A stretch of 64,000 bases of DNA from Clostridium sp. JN-9. Lineage in GTDB: Bacteria > Bacillota > Clostridia > Clostridiales > Clostridiaceae. The notes under the pieces are model-generated. The model was not told the origin of the DNA. It searched no databases and saw only the letters and a list, made by a program, of their open reading frames with translations. The stretch covers positions 1,240,001 to 1,304,000 of the forward strand of contig NZ_CP035280.1 in assembly GCF_004103695.1 (NCBI RefSeq), written 5' to 3'. Position numbers and translations under genes: made by a program. Shown here in pieces: positions 51,443 through 60,269 of this stretch (within the stretch, counting starts at the first letter, position 1; each line of letters opens with the position of its first letter).

Positions 51443-51610
51443 ATGGCAGTTAAAAAAAGTATATTATATGACATGTTTTTGAATTATTCATACAATGACT
51501 TAAAAAATTTGTTTAAGAATTCAAAAACAAAAGAAGAAAGAGATTTTTATATGACACTTTCAAATATAGTATTGCAAAGAGAGCAGGAAAGGATAATTGG
51601 TAAACAATAA
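51443..51610 (+). CDS. Small antitoxin-like protein, 55 residues
   Basis: MAVKKSILYDMFLNYSYNDL begins a 55-residue, mostly helical protein with alternating basic and acidic residues. TTGGAGGGGTC lies before the ATG. Its stop overlaps the start of the zeta-type kinase gene (TAATG at 51608-51612), the coupling typical of toxin-antitoxin operons in which the antitoxin comes first. It has no similarity in length or motif to the 90-residue epsilon antitoxin, nor to PezA. The antitoxin role is inferred from position only. Confidence 0.6.
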   Translation: MAVKKSILYDMFLNYSYNDLKNLFKNSKTKEERDFYMTLSNIVLQREQERIIGKQ

Positions 51611-52176
51611 TGCCTACTTATACTATATTTGCAGGTGTTAATGGAGCTGGTAAAACATCAATATATCAATCAATTTATTATAATGATAACAAGTGTGAAA
51701 AAAGAATAAATACTGATGAGATGGTAGCTAGAATAGGATCATGGCAAGATAATAACTTACAGATAAAATGTGCTAGAGAAGCCGTAATGCTAATTAAAAG
51801 CTATATTAAGGAAGGCATATCATTTAATCAAGAAACTACATTGTCAGGTAAAAGTATTATTAAAAATATCAAACTTGCGAAAAACAATGGATTTTATGTT
51901 GTAATGAACTATGTTGGTGTGGATAGTCCTGAAATTGCAAAATACAGGGTTAGACTAAGAGTAGGAAAAGGTGGTCATGGTATACAGGAAGATGTTATTG
52001 ATAGAAGATTTTACGATTCACTAAAAAACTTAAATGAATCTTTATCAATGTGTGATGAGGTAAATATATATGATAATACTGTAAAGTTTAGAGAGGTAAT
52101 TTATATTAATAAAGGCAATTTGTTTTGGAAAGATAGGAATTTACCTATGTGGACAAATAATATATTAATAAAATAA
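51610..52176 (+). CDS. Zeta-toxin-like P-loop kinase
   Basis: A 188-residue protein. GVNGAGKT (residues 9-16) is the Walker A motif. NTDE (34-37) provides the Asp that in zeta toxins acts as base on UDP-N-acetylglucosamine. NQETTLSG (73-80) and the Arg/GGH block (RLRVGKGGHGIQEDVIDRRF) match the COG4185 zeta-like kinases. Zeta toxins phosphorylate UDP-GlcNAc and block wall synthesis; COG4185 members have uncertain substrates. Encoded one base after the 55-residue partner. Confidence 0.8.
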   Translation: MPTYTIFAGVNGAGKTSIYQSIYYNDNKCEKRINTDEMVARIGSWQDNNLQIKCAREAVMLIKSYIKEGISFNQETTLSGKSIIKNIKLAKNNGFYVVMNYVGVDSPEIAKYRVRLRVGKGGHGIQEDVIDRRFYDSLKNLNESLSMCDEVNIYDNTVKFREVIYINKGNLFWKDRNLPMWTNNILIK

Positions 52177-52221
52177 TCACAAATATTATAATAAAATTTA
52201 ATATAAGTCACTAAATATCAA

Positions 52222-52360
52222 GAGTTAGGGTAGAGAGTTAGCTCATTGACCCTATACCAGCCTGCTGAAAAGTAAGGTGGTTCTGCTAACAGCGATAAGA
52301 AGTTAAATATTATGGATGGATGATGTCTTCTTATCTTTAGGTAAGGAGATTTTTTATTTA
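52222..52360 (+). ncRNA. Structured leader RNA with pseudoknot and switch-like terminator (unassigned)
   Basis: P1 is TAGGGT/ACCCTA (52226-52231, 52249-52254). Its loop GTTAGC (52237-52242) is complementary to GCTAAC (52285-52290), forming a pseudoknot around P2, CCAGCCT/AGGTGG (52257-52263, 52275-52280, one bulge). A 9-bp hairpin GATAAGAAG/CTTCTTATC (52294-52302, 52327-52335) follows. It shares 52333-52335 with an alternative hairpin ATCTTT/GGAGAT (52333-52338, 52345-52350) that is followed by TTTTTATTTATT. This is a riboswitch-like arrangement upstream of the macro-domain gene. I cannot match it to a known class. Confidence 0.5.
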
Positions 52361-52412
52361 TTAAATCAAGTAATAATAAAAGGTATAAAAACTTAATTGG
52401 AGGTGAATAATT

Positions 52413-52958
52413 TTGACAATGGCTTTTAATAAAATTTATGTGATAAATGGTGATATTACTAAGGAAAGTACGGATGCTATTGTAAATGCTGCAAACAGCG
52501 GCCTCATGGGAGGAGGCGGAGTAGATGGAGCAATTCATTCAGCTGGCGGCAGTCAGATACTTGAACAATGTATGGCTATTGTAAGAAAAATAGGAAGGCT
52601 CAGCACTGGAGAAGCGGTTATTACAACAGGAGGAAAGCTTAAGGCAAAGTATGTTATTCATACAGTAGGCCCTGTGTGGCATGGAGGAAATAACAATGAG
52701 GGAACTCTGCTGTCAAATGCTTATAGAAACAGCTTGAAACTGGCTTTTGACAATAATATAAAAACTATTGCATTTCCTAATATAAGCACGGGAATTTATG
52801 GATATCCAAAGGGACTGGCGGCAAAAACAGCTTTCAGTACAGTGGCTGAATGCCTGAAAATTTATAAAGAAATAGAACAGGTTAGATTTGTATGTTTTGA
52901 TGATTATAATTATAATTTATATTTACAGCTGAAAAATAATGCAGATATGATAAAGTAA
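52413..52958 (+). CDS. Macro-domain ADP-ribose-binding protein (YmdB-like)
   Basis: A 181-residue protein that is a single macro domain. [20 protein letters not shown] followed by [17 protein letters not shown] is the conserved N-terminal block; the STGIYGYPK loop binds the distal ribose and diphosphate. Such proteins hydrolyse O-acetyl-ADP-ribose or remove ADP-ribose from proteins. The start is TTG at 52413 with GGAGGTGA nine bases upstream. It lies between the structured leader RNA and polC. Confidence 0.92.
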   Translation: MTMAFNKIYVINGDITKESTDAIVNAANSGLMGGGGVDGAIHSAGGSQILEQCMAIVRKIGRLSTGEAVITTGGKLKAKYVIHTVGPVWHGGNNNEGTLLSNAYRNSLKLAFDNNIKTIAFPNISTGIYGYPKGLAAKTAFSTVAECLKIYKEIEQVRFVCFDDYNYNLYLQLKNNADMIK

Positions 52959-53088
52959 AATGATAATAATTAATATTGAATTGCAGAGATAAAAATGTCA
53001 TAATTTTAACTGCTTCTATGTTATACTTATAATGTTTATATATTTGTGGAATTTGATTTAAGGTTTTTTGGAGAAGGTAATAGGTACT

Positions 53089-56000
53089 ATGAAGAGAATA
53101 AATGAAATTTTTAGTGATTATGAGGCTCAGGGCAGCATAAATACTGCCTTTGTGGAATCGGTAGTATTGAAGAAAAAAACAAAAACTCTGGAAATGAAGA
53201 TCAGCTCTGACAAATACATAGAAATAAAGGAGCTGGAGTATCTTAATAATTTTATAAAAAAAAGATTTGCCCTTAAAGATTCTCTGATCACTGTTAAATA
53301 TGCTGAAGGAACAGATAAAAAACCCATTGAGGGAGAGCTTAAAAATATAATATATTCTGCCTCACATAAATATCCTGTATTAAAAACTGTGGTTTTAAAT
53401 AATAGCGAAGTTAAGGTGGATAAGAACATCATAAATTTTAGCTTTAAAATTGCTGTATCAGACTTTTTAAAATCCCTTAATTATGATAAAAAAATTCATG
53501 ATGTAATTAAAAGTACCTATGGGTCATCATATAAAATTAATTTTATTGATAATGTAAGCAGTGAAGATTTAATAAAGATGCAGGAGGATGCTCGTGCAAG
53601 GGAAAATATGCTTATTCAGAGGGAAGTAAAAAGCGCTGCAGCAATCAGTACTTCTAGGCTTCCAAAAGAAGTTGTATTTAAAAAACAGGAAATTAAAGGA
53701 GAAGCTGAAGGTAAAAGCGGAGGAGATTCATTGCTGATACTTGGAAGAAATCCTAGAATTAAGGAGCCTGTAATAAAAATTACTGAAATCACACCTGATG
53801 AAGGAAGAGTTGCTATACAGGGTGAAATATCAAATATAGAGGCAAAGGAGCTGAAAAGCGGGAAAACATTAGTTTCCTTTGATTTATATGATGGCTCAAG
53901 CTCAATGACATGTAAGTCATTCCTTAAGCCAGGTGAAGACATTAAGGTTTTATCAAGACTTGAAAAGGCAAAGGGAGTGAGACTTGCCGGAAATGCAGGA
54001 TACAGCAGGTTTACTGATGAAATTGAGATTATTGCTAATACCATAATAGAAACGGAAGGATTGAAAAAGACAATAAGGCAGGATAATGCAAAGGTTAAGA
54101 GAGTAGAACTTCATATGCATACACAAATGAGCCAGATGGATGCCATGACCAGTGCTTCTGATTTAATTAAAAGAGCCATGAGCTGGGGCATGAAATCCAT
54201 TGCCATAACGGATCATGGAGTGGTGCAGTCATTTCCTGAGGCACATAAGCTGCTTGGAAGAGACAATCCTGATATGAAGATTATATATGGATTGGAGGCC
54301 TACCTGGCACCTGACAAAAAGCCATCTGTAATGAATGCTAAGGGGCAGAGCATTGATACAGTTTATTCTGTGCTGGATTTGGAAACCACAGGCTTTTCAC
54401 CTGTTACCGAAAAAATAACTGAAATAGGAATAATGAAAATCAAAGATGGAAAGGTAATAGATGAATTCAGCTGCTTTGTAAATCCTGAAAAGCCAATTCC
54501 TGCAAGAGTTGTTCAGGTTACTCATATAACAGATGATATGGTAAGAGATGCCGAAACTATAGAAAAGGTGTTTCCTAAAATGCTGGAATTTATAAAGGGC
54601 ACAGTTTTAGTTGCCCATAATGCTGAGTTTGATGTGGGATTTCTAAAGCATAATGCCAGAGTTTTAGGCTATGACTTTGATTTTACCTATGTAGATACCC
54701 TATCGCTGGCACAGGAGCTTTTTCCTAATTTTAAGACATATAAATTAGGAAGAATAGCCAAAAATCTTAATATAAAAGTGGATGTAGCACATAGAGCACT
54801 GGATGATGTTAATACAACTGTTAAGATATTTAATGTTATGATTGATAAACTTAAGGAAAGGGGAGCGGAAAACCTTAAGGATATAGACATATATGGTTCT
54901 GATGAGGAATCTAAAAAAGAGGAATTCAAAAAACTTAGAACATATCATGCAATTATACTGGCAAAGGATTATACAGGTTTAAAAAATTTATATAAACTTG
55001 TATCCTATTCACATTTAAATTATTTTTATAAAAAGCCTCGTATACTTAGAAGCATTTATAAAAAATATTCTGAAGGGTTAATAATTGGCAGTGCCTGCAG
55101 TGAGGGAGAGCTATATCAGGCTATACTTCTTGGAAAATCTGATGAAGAAATTGAATCTATTGCCAGGGAATATGATTATCTTGAAATACAGCCTCTTGGT
55201 AATAATGACTATTTGGTAAGGACAGAGCAGGTACCTGACAGAGAGTATTTAAAGGATATAAACAGAAAGATTATAAGGCTTGGAGAAAAATTAAATAAAC
55301 TTGTGGTAGCCACAGGTGACGTTCACTTTATGGACCCTGAGGACGAGATATACAGGCGTATACTGGAGGCAGGCCAGGGCTTTAAGGATGCTGATAATCA
55401 GGCTCCGTTATATTTAAAAACAACAGAAGAGATGCTTGAGGAATTTTCTTATTTAGGAGAAGAAAAGGCCTATGAAGTAGTGGTTACAAATACAAACAAA
55501 ATATCAGATATGTGTCAGCAGATAAGCCCTATTTCACCGGAAAAATGTCCACCTCATATAGATGGCTGCGAGCAGACTATTAAGGATATTGCCTATGGAA
55601 GGGCTCATGAGCTGTATGGAGACCCTTTGCCTGAAATTGTTCAGTCAAGACTTGATAGGGAGCTTGCTTCTATTATAAAAAATGGCTTTTCAGTAATGTA
55701 TATTATTGCTCAAAAGCTGGTTTGGAAATCAAATGAAGACGGATATCTGGTAGGTTCCAGGGGTTCAGTGGGTTCGTCCTTTGTGGCTAATATGACTGGT
55801 ATTACTGAAGTAAATTCTCTTCCTCCTCATTATAGGTGCCCTAAGTGCAGGTACTCGGACTTTTCCGATTATGGCGTTAAAAACGGCTTTGACCTGCCTG
55901 ATAAGAATTGTCCTGTGTGCGGAGAGAAGTTGTGTAAGGATGGCATGGATATACCTTTTGAGACCTTCTTAGGCTTTAATGGTGATAAAGAACCAGATAT

Positions 56001-57438
56001 AGATTTAAACTTTTCAGGAGAATATCAGGCAAAGGCACATAAATACACAGAGGTTATCTTTGGTAAAGGGACTACCTTTAAGGCTGGAACCATAGGTACC
56101 ATTGCAGAGAAAACTGCTTTTGGCTATGTTAAAAAATATTATGAGGAAAAGCATATTCCTATAAATAAAGCAGAAATAACAAGACTGGCAGCGGGTTGCA
56201 CAGGTATAAAGAGAACCACGGGGCAGCATCCTGGTGGAATTATAGTTGTGCCAAAGGGAAGAGAAATATTTGAATTCTGCCCTGTGCAGCATCCTGCAGA
56301 TGATCCTACATCAGATATTATAACAACACATTTTGATTATCACTCTATTGACCAGAATTTATTGAAACTGGATATACTTGGCCACGATGATCCAACAGTT
56401 ATAAGAATGCTTCAAGATATAACTGGAGTTAATCCTCATAAGATACCTCTGGATGATAAGGAGACCATGTCCATATTTTCATCCACTGAAGCTCTTGGAG
56501 TAACGCCGGATCAGATAAATTCCAAGGTAGGTACATTTGGAATCCCTGAATTTGGTACCAAATTTGTAAGGGGAATGCTTGTAGACACAATGCCAAAGAC
56601 TTTTTCTGAATTGCTTTGTATATCTGGACTTTCCCATGGTACAGATGTGTGGCTTGGAAATGCCAAGGATCTTATTGATCAGGGAATAGTAACCTTAAGC
56701 GAGGCAATATGTACCAGAGATGATATTATGATTTATCTTATGAAAAAAGGTCTTCCACCAAATACCTCCTTTAAGATAATGGAGCTAGTGCGTAAGGGCA
56801 AGGTTATGAAGGAACCTGAAAAATGGGCTGAATATGTGGCTCAGATGAGGGAACATAATGTGCCCGAATGGTATATAGATTCCTGCAAAAAGATAAAATA
56901 TATGTTCCCTAAGGCTCATGCTGCTGCTTATGTAATGATGGCCTTCAGAATAGCATGGTTCAAGGTGCACATACCAAAGGCCTATTATGCAGCATACTTT
57001 ACCATAAGAGCAAAGGCCTTTGATGCAGAATTTATGATATTTGGAAAAGAAAAGGCAAAAGATAAGATGAAGGAAATTGAAACCATGGGCAATCAGGCAG
57101 GCCCAAAGGATAAGGATATGTATGATGATTTGGAGCTGGTTCTGGAAATGTACGAAAGGGGATTTAAGTTCCTTCCTATAGATTTATATAAATCCCATTC
57201 AACCAAATTCCAGGTAGAAGAAGAGGGCTTAAGACCTCCTATAAACAGCATATCCGGAATGGGTACTGTGGCTGCAGATGGAATATACAATGCAGCACAT
57301 GAAAAAGAATTCAGTTCCATAGATGACTTAAAGAAACGTGCTAAGATTGGTAATTCTGCTGTAGATTTACTTAAAAAATTTGGATGTCTTAAGGGCATTC
57401 CTGAAAGTGATCAGATTTGTTTTTTTGATGCAATGTAA
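53089..57438 (+). CDS. polC: DNA polymerase III PolC
   Basis: A 1449-residue Gram-positive replicase that copies the chromosome at the fork and proofreads. After an N-terminal region and an OB-fold (residues ~230-330), the PHP domain starts with HMHTQMS (342-348). It is split by a DnaQ-type 3'-5' exonuclease with LDLETTG (429-435; D430 and E432). The palm carries GSRGSVGSS (~890) and PDIDLNFS (969-976; D970 and D972), with a zinc finger CPKC...CPVC in between. The ATG at 53089 has GGAGAAGG upstream; a TTG at 53068 overlaps that site. It is followed 23 bases later by the GH65 gene. Confidence 0.97.
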   Translation: MKRINEIFSDYEAQGSINTAFVESVVLKKKTKTLEMKISSDKYIEIKELEYLNNFIKKRFALKDSLITVKYAEGTDKKPIEGELKNIIYSASHKYPVLKTVVLNNSEVKVDKNIINFSFKIAVSDFLKSLNYDKKIHDVIKSTYGSSYKINFIDNVSSEDLIKMQEDARARENMLIQREVKSAAAISTSRLPKEVVFKKQEIKGEAEGKSGGDSLLILGRNPRIKEPVIKITEITPDEGRVAIQGEISNIEAKELKSGKTLVSFDLYDGSSSMTCKSFLKPGEDIKVLSRLEKAKGVRLAGNAGYSRFTDEIEIIANTIIETEGLKKTIRQDNAKVKRVELHMHTQMSQMDAMTSASDLIKRAMSWGMKSIAITDHGVVQSFPEAHKLLGRDNPDMKIIYGLEAYLAPDKKPSVMNAKGQSIDTVYSVLDLETTGFSPVTEKITEIGIMKIKDGKVIDEFSCFVNPEKPIPARVVQVTHITDDMVRDAETIEKVFPKMLEFIKGTVLVAHNAEFDVGFLKHNARVLGYDFDFTYVDTLSLAQELFPNFKTYKLGRIAKNLNIKVDVAHRALDDVNTTVKIFNVMIDKLKERGAENLKDIDIYGSDEESKKEEFKKLRTYHAIILAKDYTGLKNLYKLVSYSHLNYFYKKPRILRSIYKKYSEGLIIGSACSEGELYQAILLGKSDEEIESIAREYDYLEIQPLGNNDYLVRTEQVPDREYLKDINRKIIRLGEKLNKLVVATGDVHFMDPEDEIYRRILEAGQGFKDADNQAPLYLKTTEEMLEEFSYLGEEKAYEVVVTNTNKISDMCQQISPISPEKCPPHIDGCEQTIKDIAYGRAHELYGDPLPEIVQSRLDRELASIIKNGFSVMYIIAQKLVWKSNEDGYLVGSRGSVGSSFVANMTGITEVNSLPPHYRCPKCRYSDFSDYGVKNGFDLPDKNCPVCGEKLCKDGMDIPFETFLGFNGDKEPDIDLNFSGEYQAKAHKYTEVIFGKGTTFKAGTIGTIAEKTAFGYVKKYYEEKHIPINKAEITRLAAGCTGIKRTTGQHPGGIIVVPKGREIFEFCPVQHPADDPTSDIITTHFDYHSIDQNLLKLDILGHDDPTVIRMLQDITGVNPHKIPLDDKETMSIFSSTEALGVTPDQINSKVGTFGIPEFGTKFVRGMLVDTMPKTFSELLCISGLSHGTDVWLGNAKDLIDQGIVTLSEAICTRDDIMIYLMKKGLPPNTSFKIMELVRKGKVMKEPEKWAEYVAQMREHNVPEWYIDSCKKIKYMFPKAHAAAYVMMAFRIAWFKVHIPKAYYAAYFTIRAKAFDAEFMIFGKEKAKDKMKEIETMGNQAGPKDKDMYDDLELVLEMYERGFKFLPIDLYKSHSTKFQVEEEGLRPPINSISGMGTVAADGIYNAAHEKEFSSIDDLKKRAKIGNSAVDLLKKFGCLKGIPESDQICFFDAM

Positions 57439-57461
57439 TTTTACATGATGGGGGAATATTT

Positions 57462-59729
57462 ATGGATTTATGGAGTATAGAACTAGATAATTATGATAAA
57501 AACCATAACGAAAAAAACGAAACTATTTTCACTCTTGCCAATGGTTACAGAGGCCTTAGAGGAGCGTTGGAATTTTCAAAGCTTGGAAACAGGGGTAATT
57601 TTATTGCAGGGGTTTTTGACAAAGCTCAGGGCCAGGTTTCAGAAATAGTAAATTGTCAGGATCCCCTTGGTTTTAATATATATATTGAAAATGAAATGGT
57701 GGATATGGAAAAATGCGCTGTGGAAGGTTTTAAAAGAACACTTAATATGAAAAAAGGTGTGCTTATTACAGAACTTACAGTTACTACATCTAAAGGAAGA
57801 ACTCTTGGGATAAAATCTGAAAGATTTGTAAGCAGGAGCAATGTTCACAGATGGGCTTCGAAATATGAGGTAACAGCTAAAAATTTCAGTGGAAAGCTAT
57901 TTATAGAAAATTATATTCAAGGAAGTGTAACCAACAGCTCATGGGATGTAATGAACAGGACAAAGCACCTGAAAGTCACAAGATGCACAGATATGAATCC
58001 AGGTATAGCATTGGAAGCTAACACATTAGATAAGGGAACAGAAATAATAGAGTGTACAAGGCTCATAGGCGAAAATGATCGTGATAATATTTTTAGAAAA
58101 AGAAGATACTGTGACTTTGGAGAAATAGTTTCAGAAGTTTATGAAACCTTTATTAAACAGGGAAGCACTTATACCATATATAAATATGGGGTTACTTATA
58201 CCAGCAGAGATACTGAAAAAAACTTGTATTGTATAGCTTTAGAGGATATAAATGATTTTGCAGCTTTAGGCTATGAAGGCGAAAAAGAAAAGCACAGCCG
58301 TTCATGGAATAAAATATGGAATAATATTGATATTGAAATCCAGGGAGATGATAAAGCTCAAAGGGGAATAAGATATAATTTATTTCAGCTGGCATCCTCA
58401 GCTTATGAGGGGGACGGCAGAGTCAGCATAGCAGCAAAGGCTCTTCATGGTGAAGGATATAAAGGACATGTTTTTTGGGATACAGAAGTGTTTATGCTGC
58501 CATTTTTTATTTATGAGTGGCCGAGGGCTGCAAGATCACTATTAATGTACAGATATAACACATTAAAGGGAGCCAGGGAAAATGCAGAATTAAGCGGTTA
58601 TAAAGGCGCAAGATTCCCATGGGAGTCAGCTGATGATGGAATAGAGACAACACCAAAATGGGGGCTTGATTATGAAGGCAATTGGGTAAGAATTTGGACA
58701 GGCGATGAGGAATTTCATATTAACTCTGATATAGTATTTGGAATAATAGAGTACTACAGAGCAACTGGAGATAAGGAGTTTCTTATTAATTACGGCATGG
58801 AAATGCTGCTGGATACAGCAAAGTTCTGGCAGAGCAGAGTTGAATATAATAAGGAAAAGGACAGATATGAAATAAACTCAGTTATAGGCCCTGACGAATT
58901 CCATGAGCATGTTAATAACAATGTTTTTACAAATTACCTTGCAAAGTGGAATATAGAAAAAGCTTTCTACTATAAGGAATGGCTCAGCAAGGAAGACGAA
59001 CACAAATTGAGATTATTGTGTAATTCGCTTTGCATAAGCTCCAAGGATTTTCATGAATGGAAAAATATAGCCAGCAAGATATATATTCCAACAAATAAAG
59101 AGGGCACTATTATAGAGCAGTTTGAAGGATATTTTAATTTAAAGCATATAGAAATAAAAGAATATGATGAAAACAGCATGCCTGTATGGCCTAAAGAAGT
59201 GAAACTGGACAGGCTCGGTGAAACTCAGCTTATAAAGCAGGCAGATGTTGTACAGCTTATGCTTATGCTGCCTGAGGAATTTTCAAATGAAATTAAAAAG
59301 GTTAATTACCAGTACTATGAAAAGAGAACTATGCATAAATCATCATTAAGTCCATCCATGTATTCAATACTTGGACTTTCTGTCGGAGATACAAGCAATG
59401 CATATAAATATTTCATGAAAACTGTGTACACGGATTTAGAGGATAATCAGGGAAATACAGATTCCGGCCTTCATGGTGCTTCCACAGGCGGGTCATGGCA
59501 GAGTGTGGTTTTTGGCTTTGCGGGATTATCTGTTTTGAAAGATGGAACTTTAAAACTAAAACCATGGATACCTAAACATTGGAAAATGCTTAAGTTTAAA
59601 CTTAACTGGCATGAATCGAGAATTACAGTTTCAATTTATCAGAATCATTTTGAAATAGCATCTGATAAAGAAATTAAAATAGAAATTAATAATAAAATCT
59701 ATGAAACAGGAAAAAATTCAAAAAGGTAA
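57462..59729 (+). CDS. GH65-family disaccharide phosphorylase
   Basis: A 755-residue cytoplasmic enzyme of glycoside hydrolase family 65, which splits alpha-glucosides (maltose, trehalose, kojibiose, nigerose) with phosphate to beta-glucose 1-phosphate. Domains in order: N-terminal beta-sandwich (1-~270), helical linker, (alpha/alpha)6 barrel (~310-650) and C-terminal beta-domain. GPDEFHEHVNNN (476-487) holds the general acid. HKSSLSPSMYS and HGASTGGSWQ form the phosphate site. The substrate cannot be fixed without comparison. GATGGGGG precedes the ATG. There are no sugar transport genes nearby. Confidence 0.92.
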   Translation: MDLWSIELDNYDKNHNEKNETIFTLANGYRGLRGALEFSKLGNRGNFIAGVFDKAQGQVSEIVNCQDPLGFNIYIENEMVDMEKCAVEGFKRTLNMKKGVLITELTVTTSKGRTLGIKSERFVSRSNVHRWASKYEVTAKNFSGKLFIENYIQGSVTNSSWDVMNRTKHLKVTRCTDMNPGIALEANTLDKGTEIIECTRLIGENDRDNIFRKRRYCDFGEIVSEVYETFIKQGSTYTIYKYGVTYTSRDTEKNLYCIALEDINDFAALGYEGEKEKHSRSWNKIWNNIDIEIQGDDKAQRGIRYNLFQLASSAYEGDGRVSIAAKALHGEGYKGHVFWDTEVFMLPFFIYEWPRAARSLLMYRYNTLKGARENAELSGYKGARFPWESADDGIETTPKWGLDYEGNWVRIWTGDEEFHINSDIVFGIIEYYRATGDKEFLINYGMEMLLDTAKFWQSRVEYNKEKDRYEINSVIGPDEFHEHVNNNVFTNYLAKWNIEKAFYYKEWLSKEDEHKLRLLCNSLCISSKDFHEWKNIASKIYIPTNKEGTIIEQFEGYFNLKHIEIKEYDENSMPVWPKEVKLDRLGETQLIKQADVVQLMLMLPEEFSNEIKKVNYQYYEKRTMHKSSLSPSMYSILGLSVGDTSNAYKYFMKTVYTDLEDNQGNTDSGLHGASTGGSWQSVVFGFAGLSVLKDGTLKLKPWIPKHWKMLKFKLNWHESRITVSIYQNHFEIASDKEIKIEINNKIYETGKNSKR

Positions 59730-59931
59730 GCAGTAAGGTGAAATCTTACTTTACACTATGTCTGGTGTGTCCATATGAAAATTTTAAAGTATTTTAAAGA
59801 TATTGCTAGCATGGACAATATAATTTCATGTATAGATAAAAAATGCTAGGTTATAATATTCCTGTAAGTGATAAGATAACAACTGTCGCTGATGAGCGGC
59901 AAAGAAAAAACAAAGTTATTTAATATAATAT

Positions 59932-60007
59932 CGCGGGGTGGAGCAGTTGGTAGCTCGTCGGGCTCATAACCCGAAGGCCATAGGTTCAAGTCCTATCCCC
60001 GCAACCA
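59932..60007 (+). tRNA. Initiator tRNA-fMet (CAT)
   Basis: A 76-nt gene with encoded CCA. Acceptor stem CGCGGGG/CCCCGCA leaves the first C opposite A (C1 x A72), the mark of bacterial initiators. The anticodon loop CTCATAA (59961-59968 region) is closed by three consecutive G-C pairs (GGG/CCC). The T-loop GTTCAAG is canonical. It lies 1.9 kb upstream of the rRNA promoter, separated by an IS element. Confidence 0.96.
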
Positions 60008-60059
60008 AAATTTTTAAAAAATGGATGTGTGATATTATATGAATTCTGTTGAGAATTAA

Positions 60060-60088
60060 ATAATATAAAAGAATTTGTAAAAAGTTCT
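60060..60088 (+). repeat. 29-bp direct repeat, left copy (rRNA upstream sequence)
   Basis: Identical over 29 bases to 61763-61791, which runs into the rRNA promoter -35. After the repeat the left copy continues GTCAAGC against TTGACAG on the right. It is probably a second, upstream promoter region separated from its downstream part by the IS element. Confidence 0.8.
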
Positions 60089-60129
60089 GTCAAGCATTTT
60101 TGAAAATGTCCCAAAATATTTAAAACATT

Positions 60130-60154
60130 AGCACCAGTTTTCTGGTGCTTTTTA
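60130..60154. terminator. Terminator at the left end of the IS1202-like element
   Basis: AGCACCAG-TTTT-CTGGTGCT followed by TTTTT (60130-60154), an 8-bp perfect stem. It ends tRNA transcripts reading right, and could also protect the element from outside transcription. Confidence 0.85.
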
Positions 60155-60269
60155 GTTAGGTTTTACTTCTAAAATAAATAATGAGGCTTTCCTGGATTTT
60201 GGGTATGCTTAATAAGCCTTCTGAGTTTTATACTTAAAAGGAGGAATAGTAATATTATGGCATTTACTT

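Noticed and set aside
52222-52360. Assignment of the leader to a cyclic-di-GMP, SAM, THF, TPP, lysine or cobalamin riboswitch
   Set aside because: None of the conserved core strings of these classes that I know is present.
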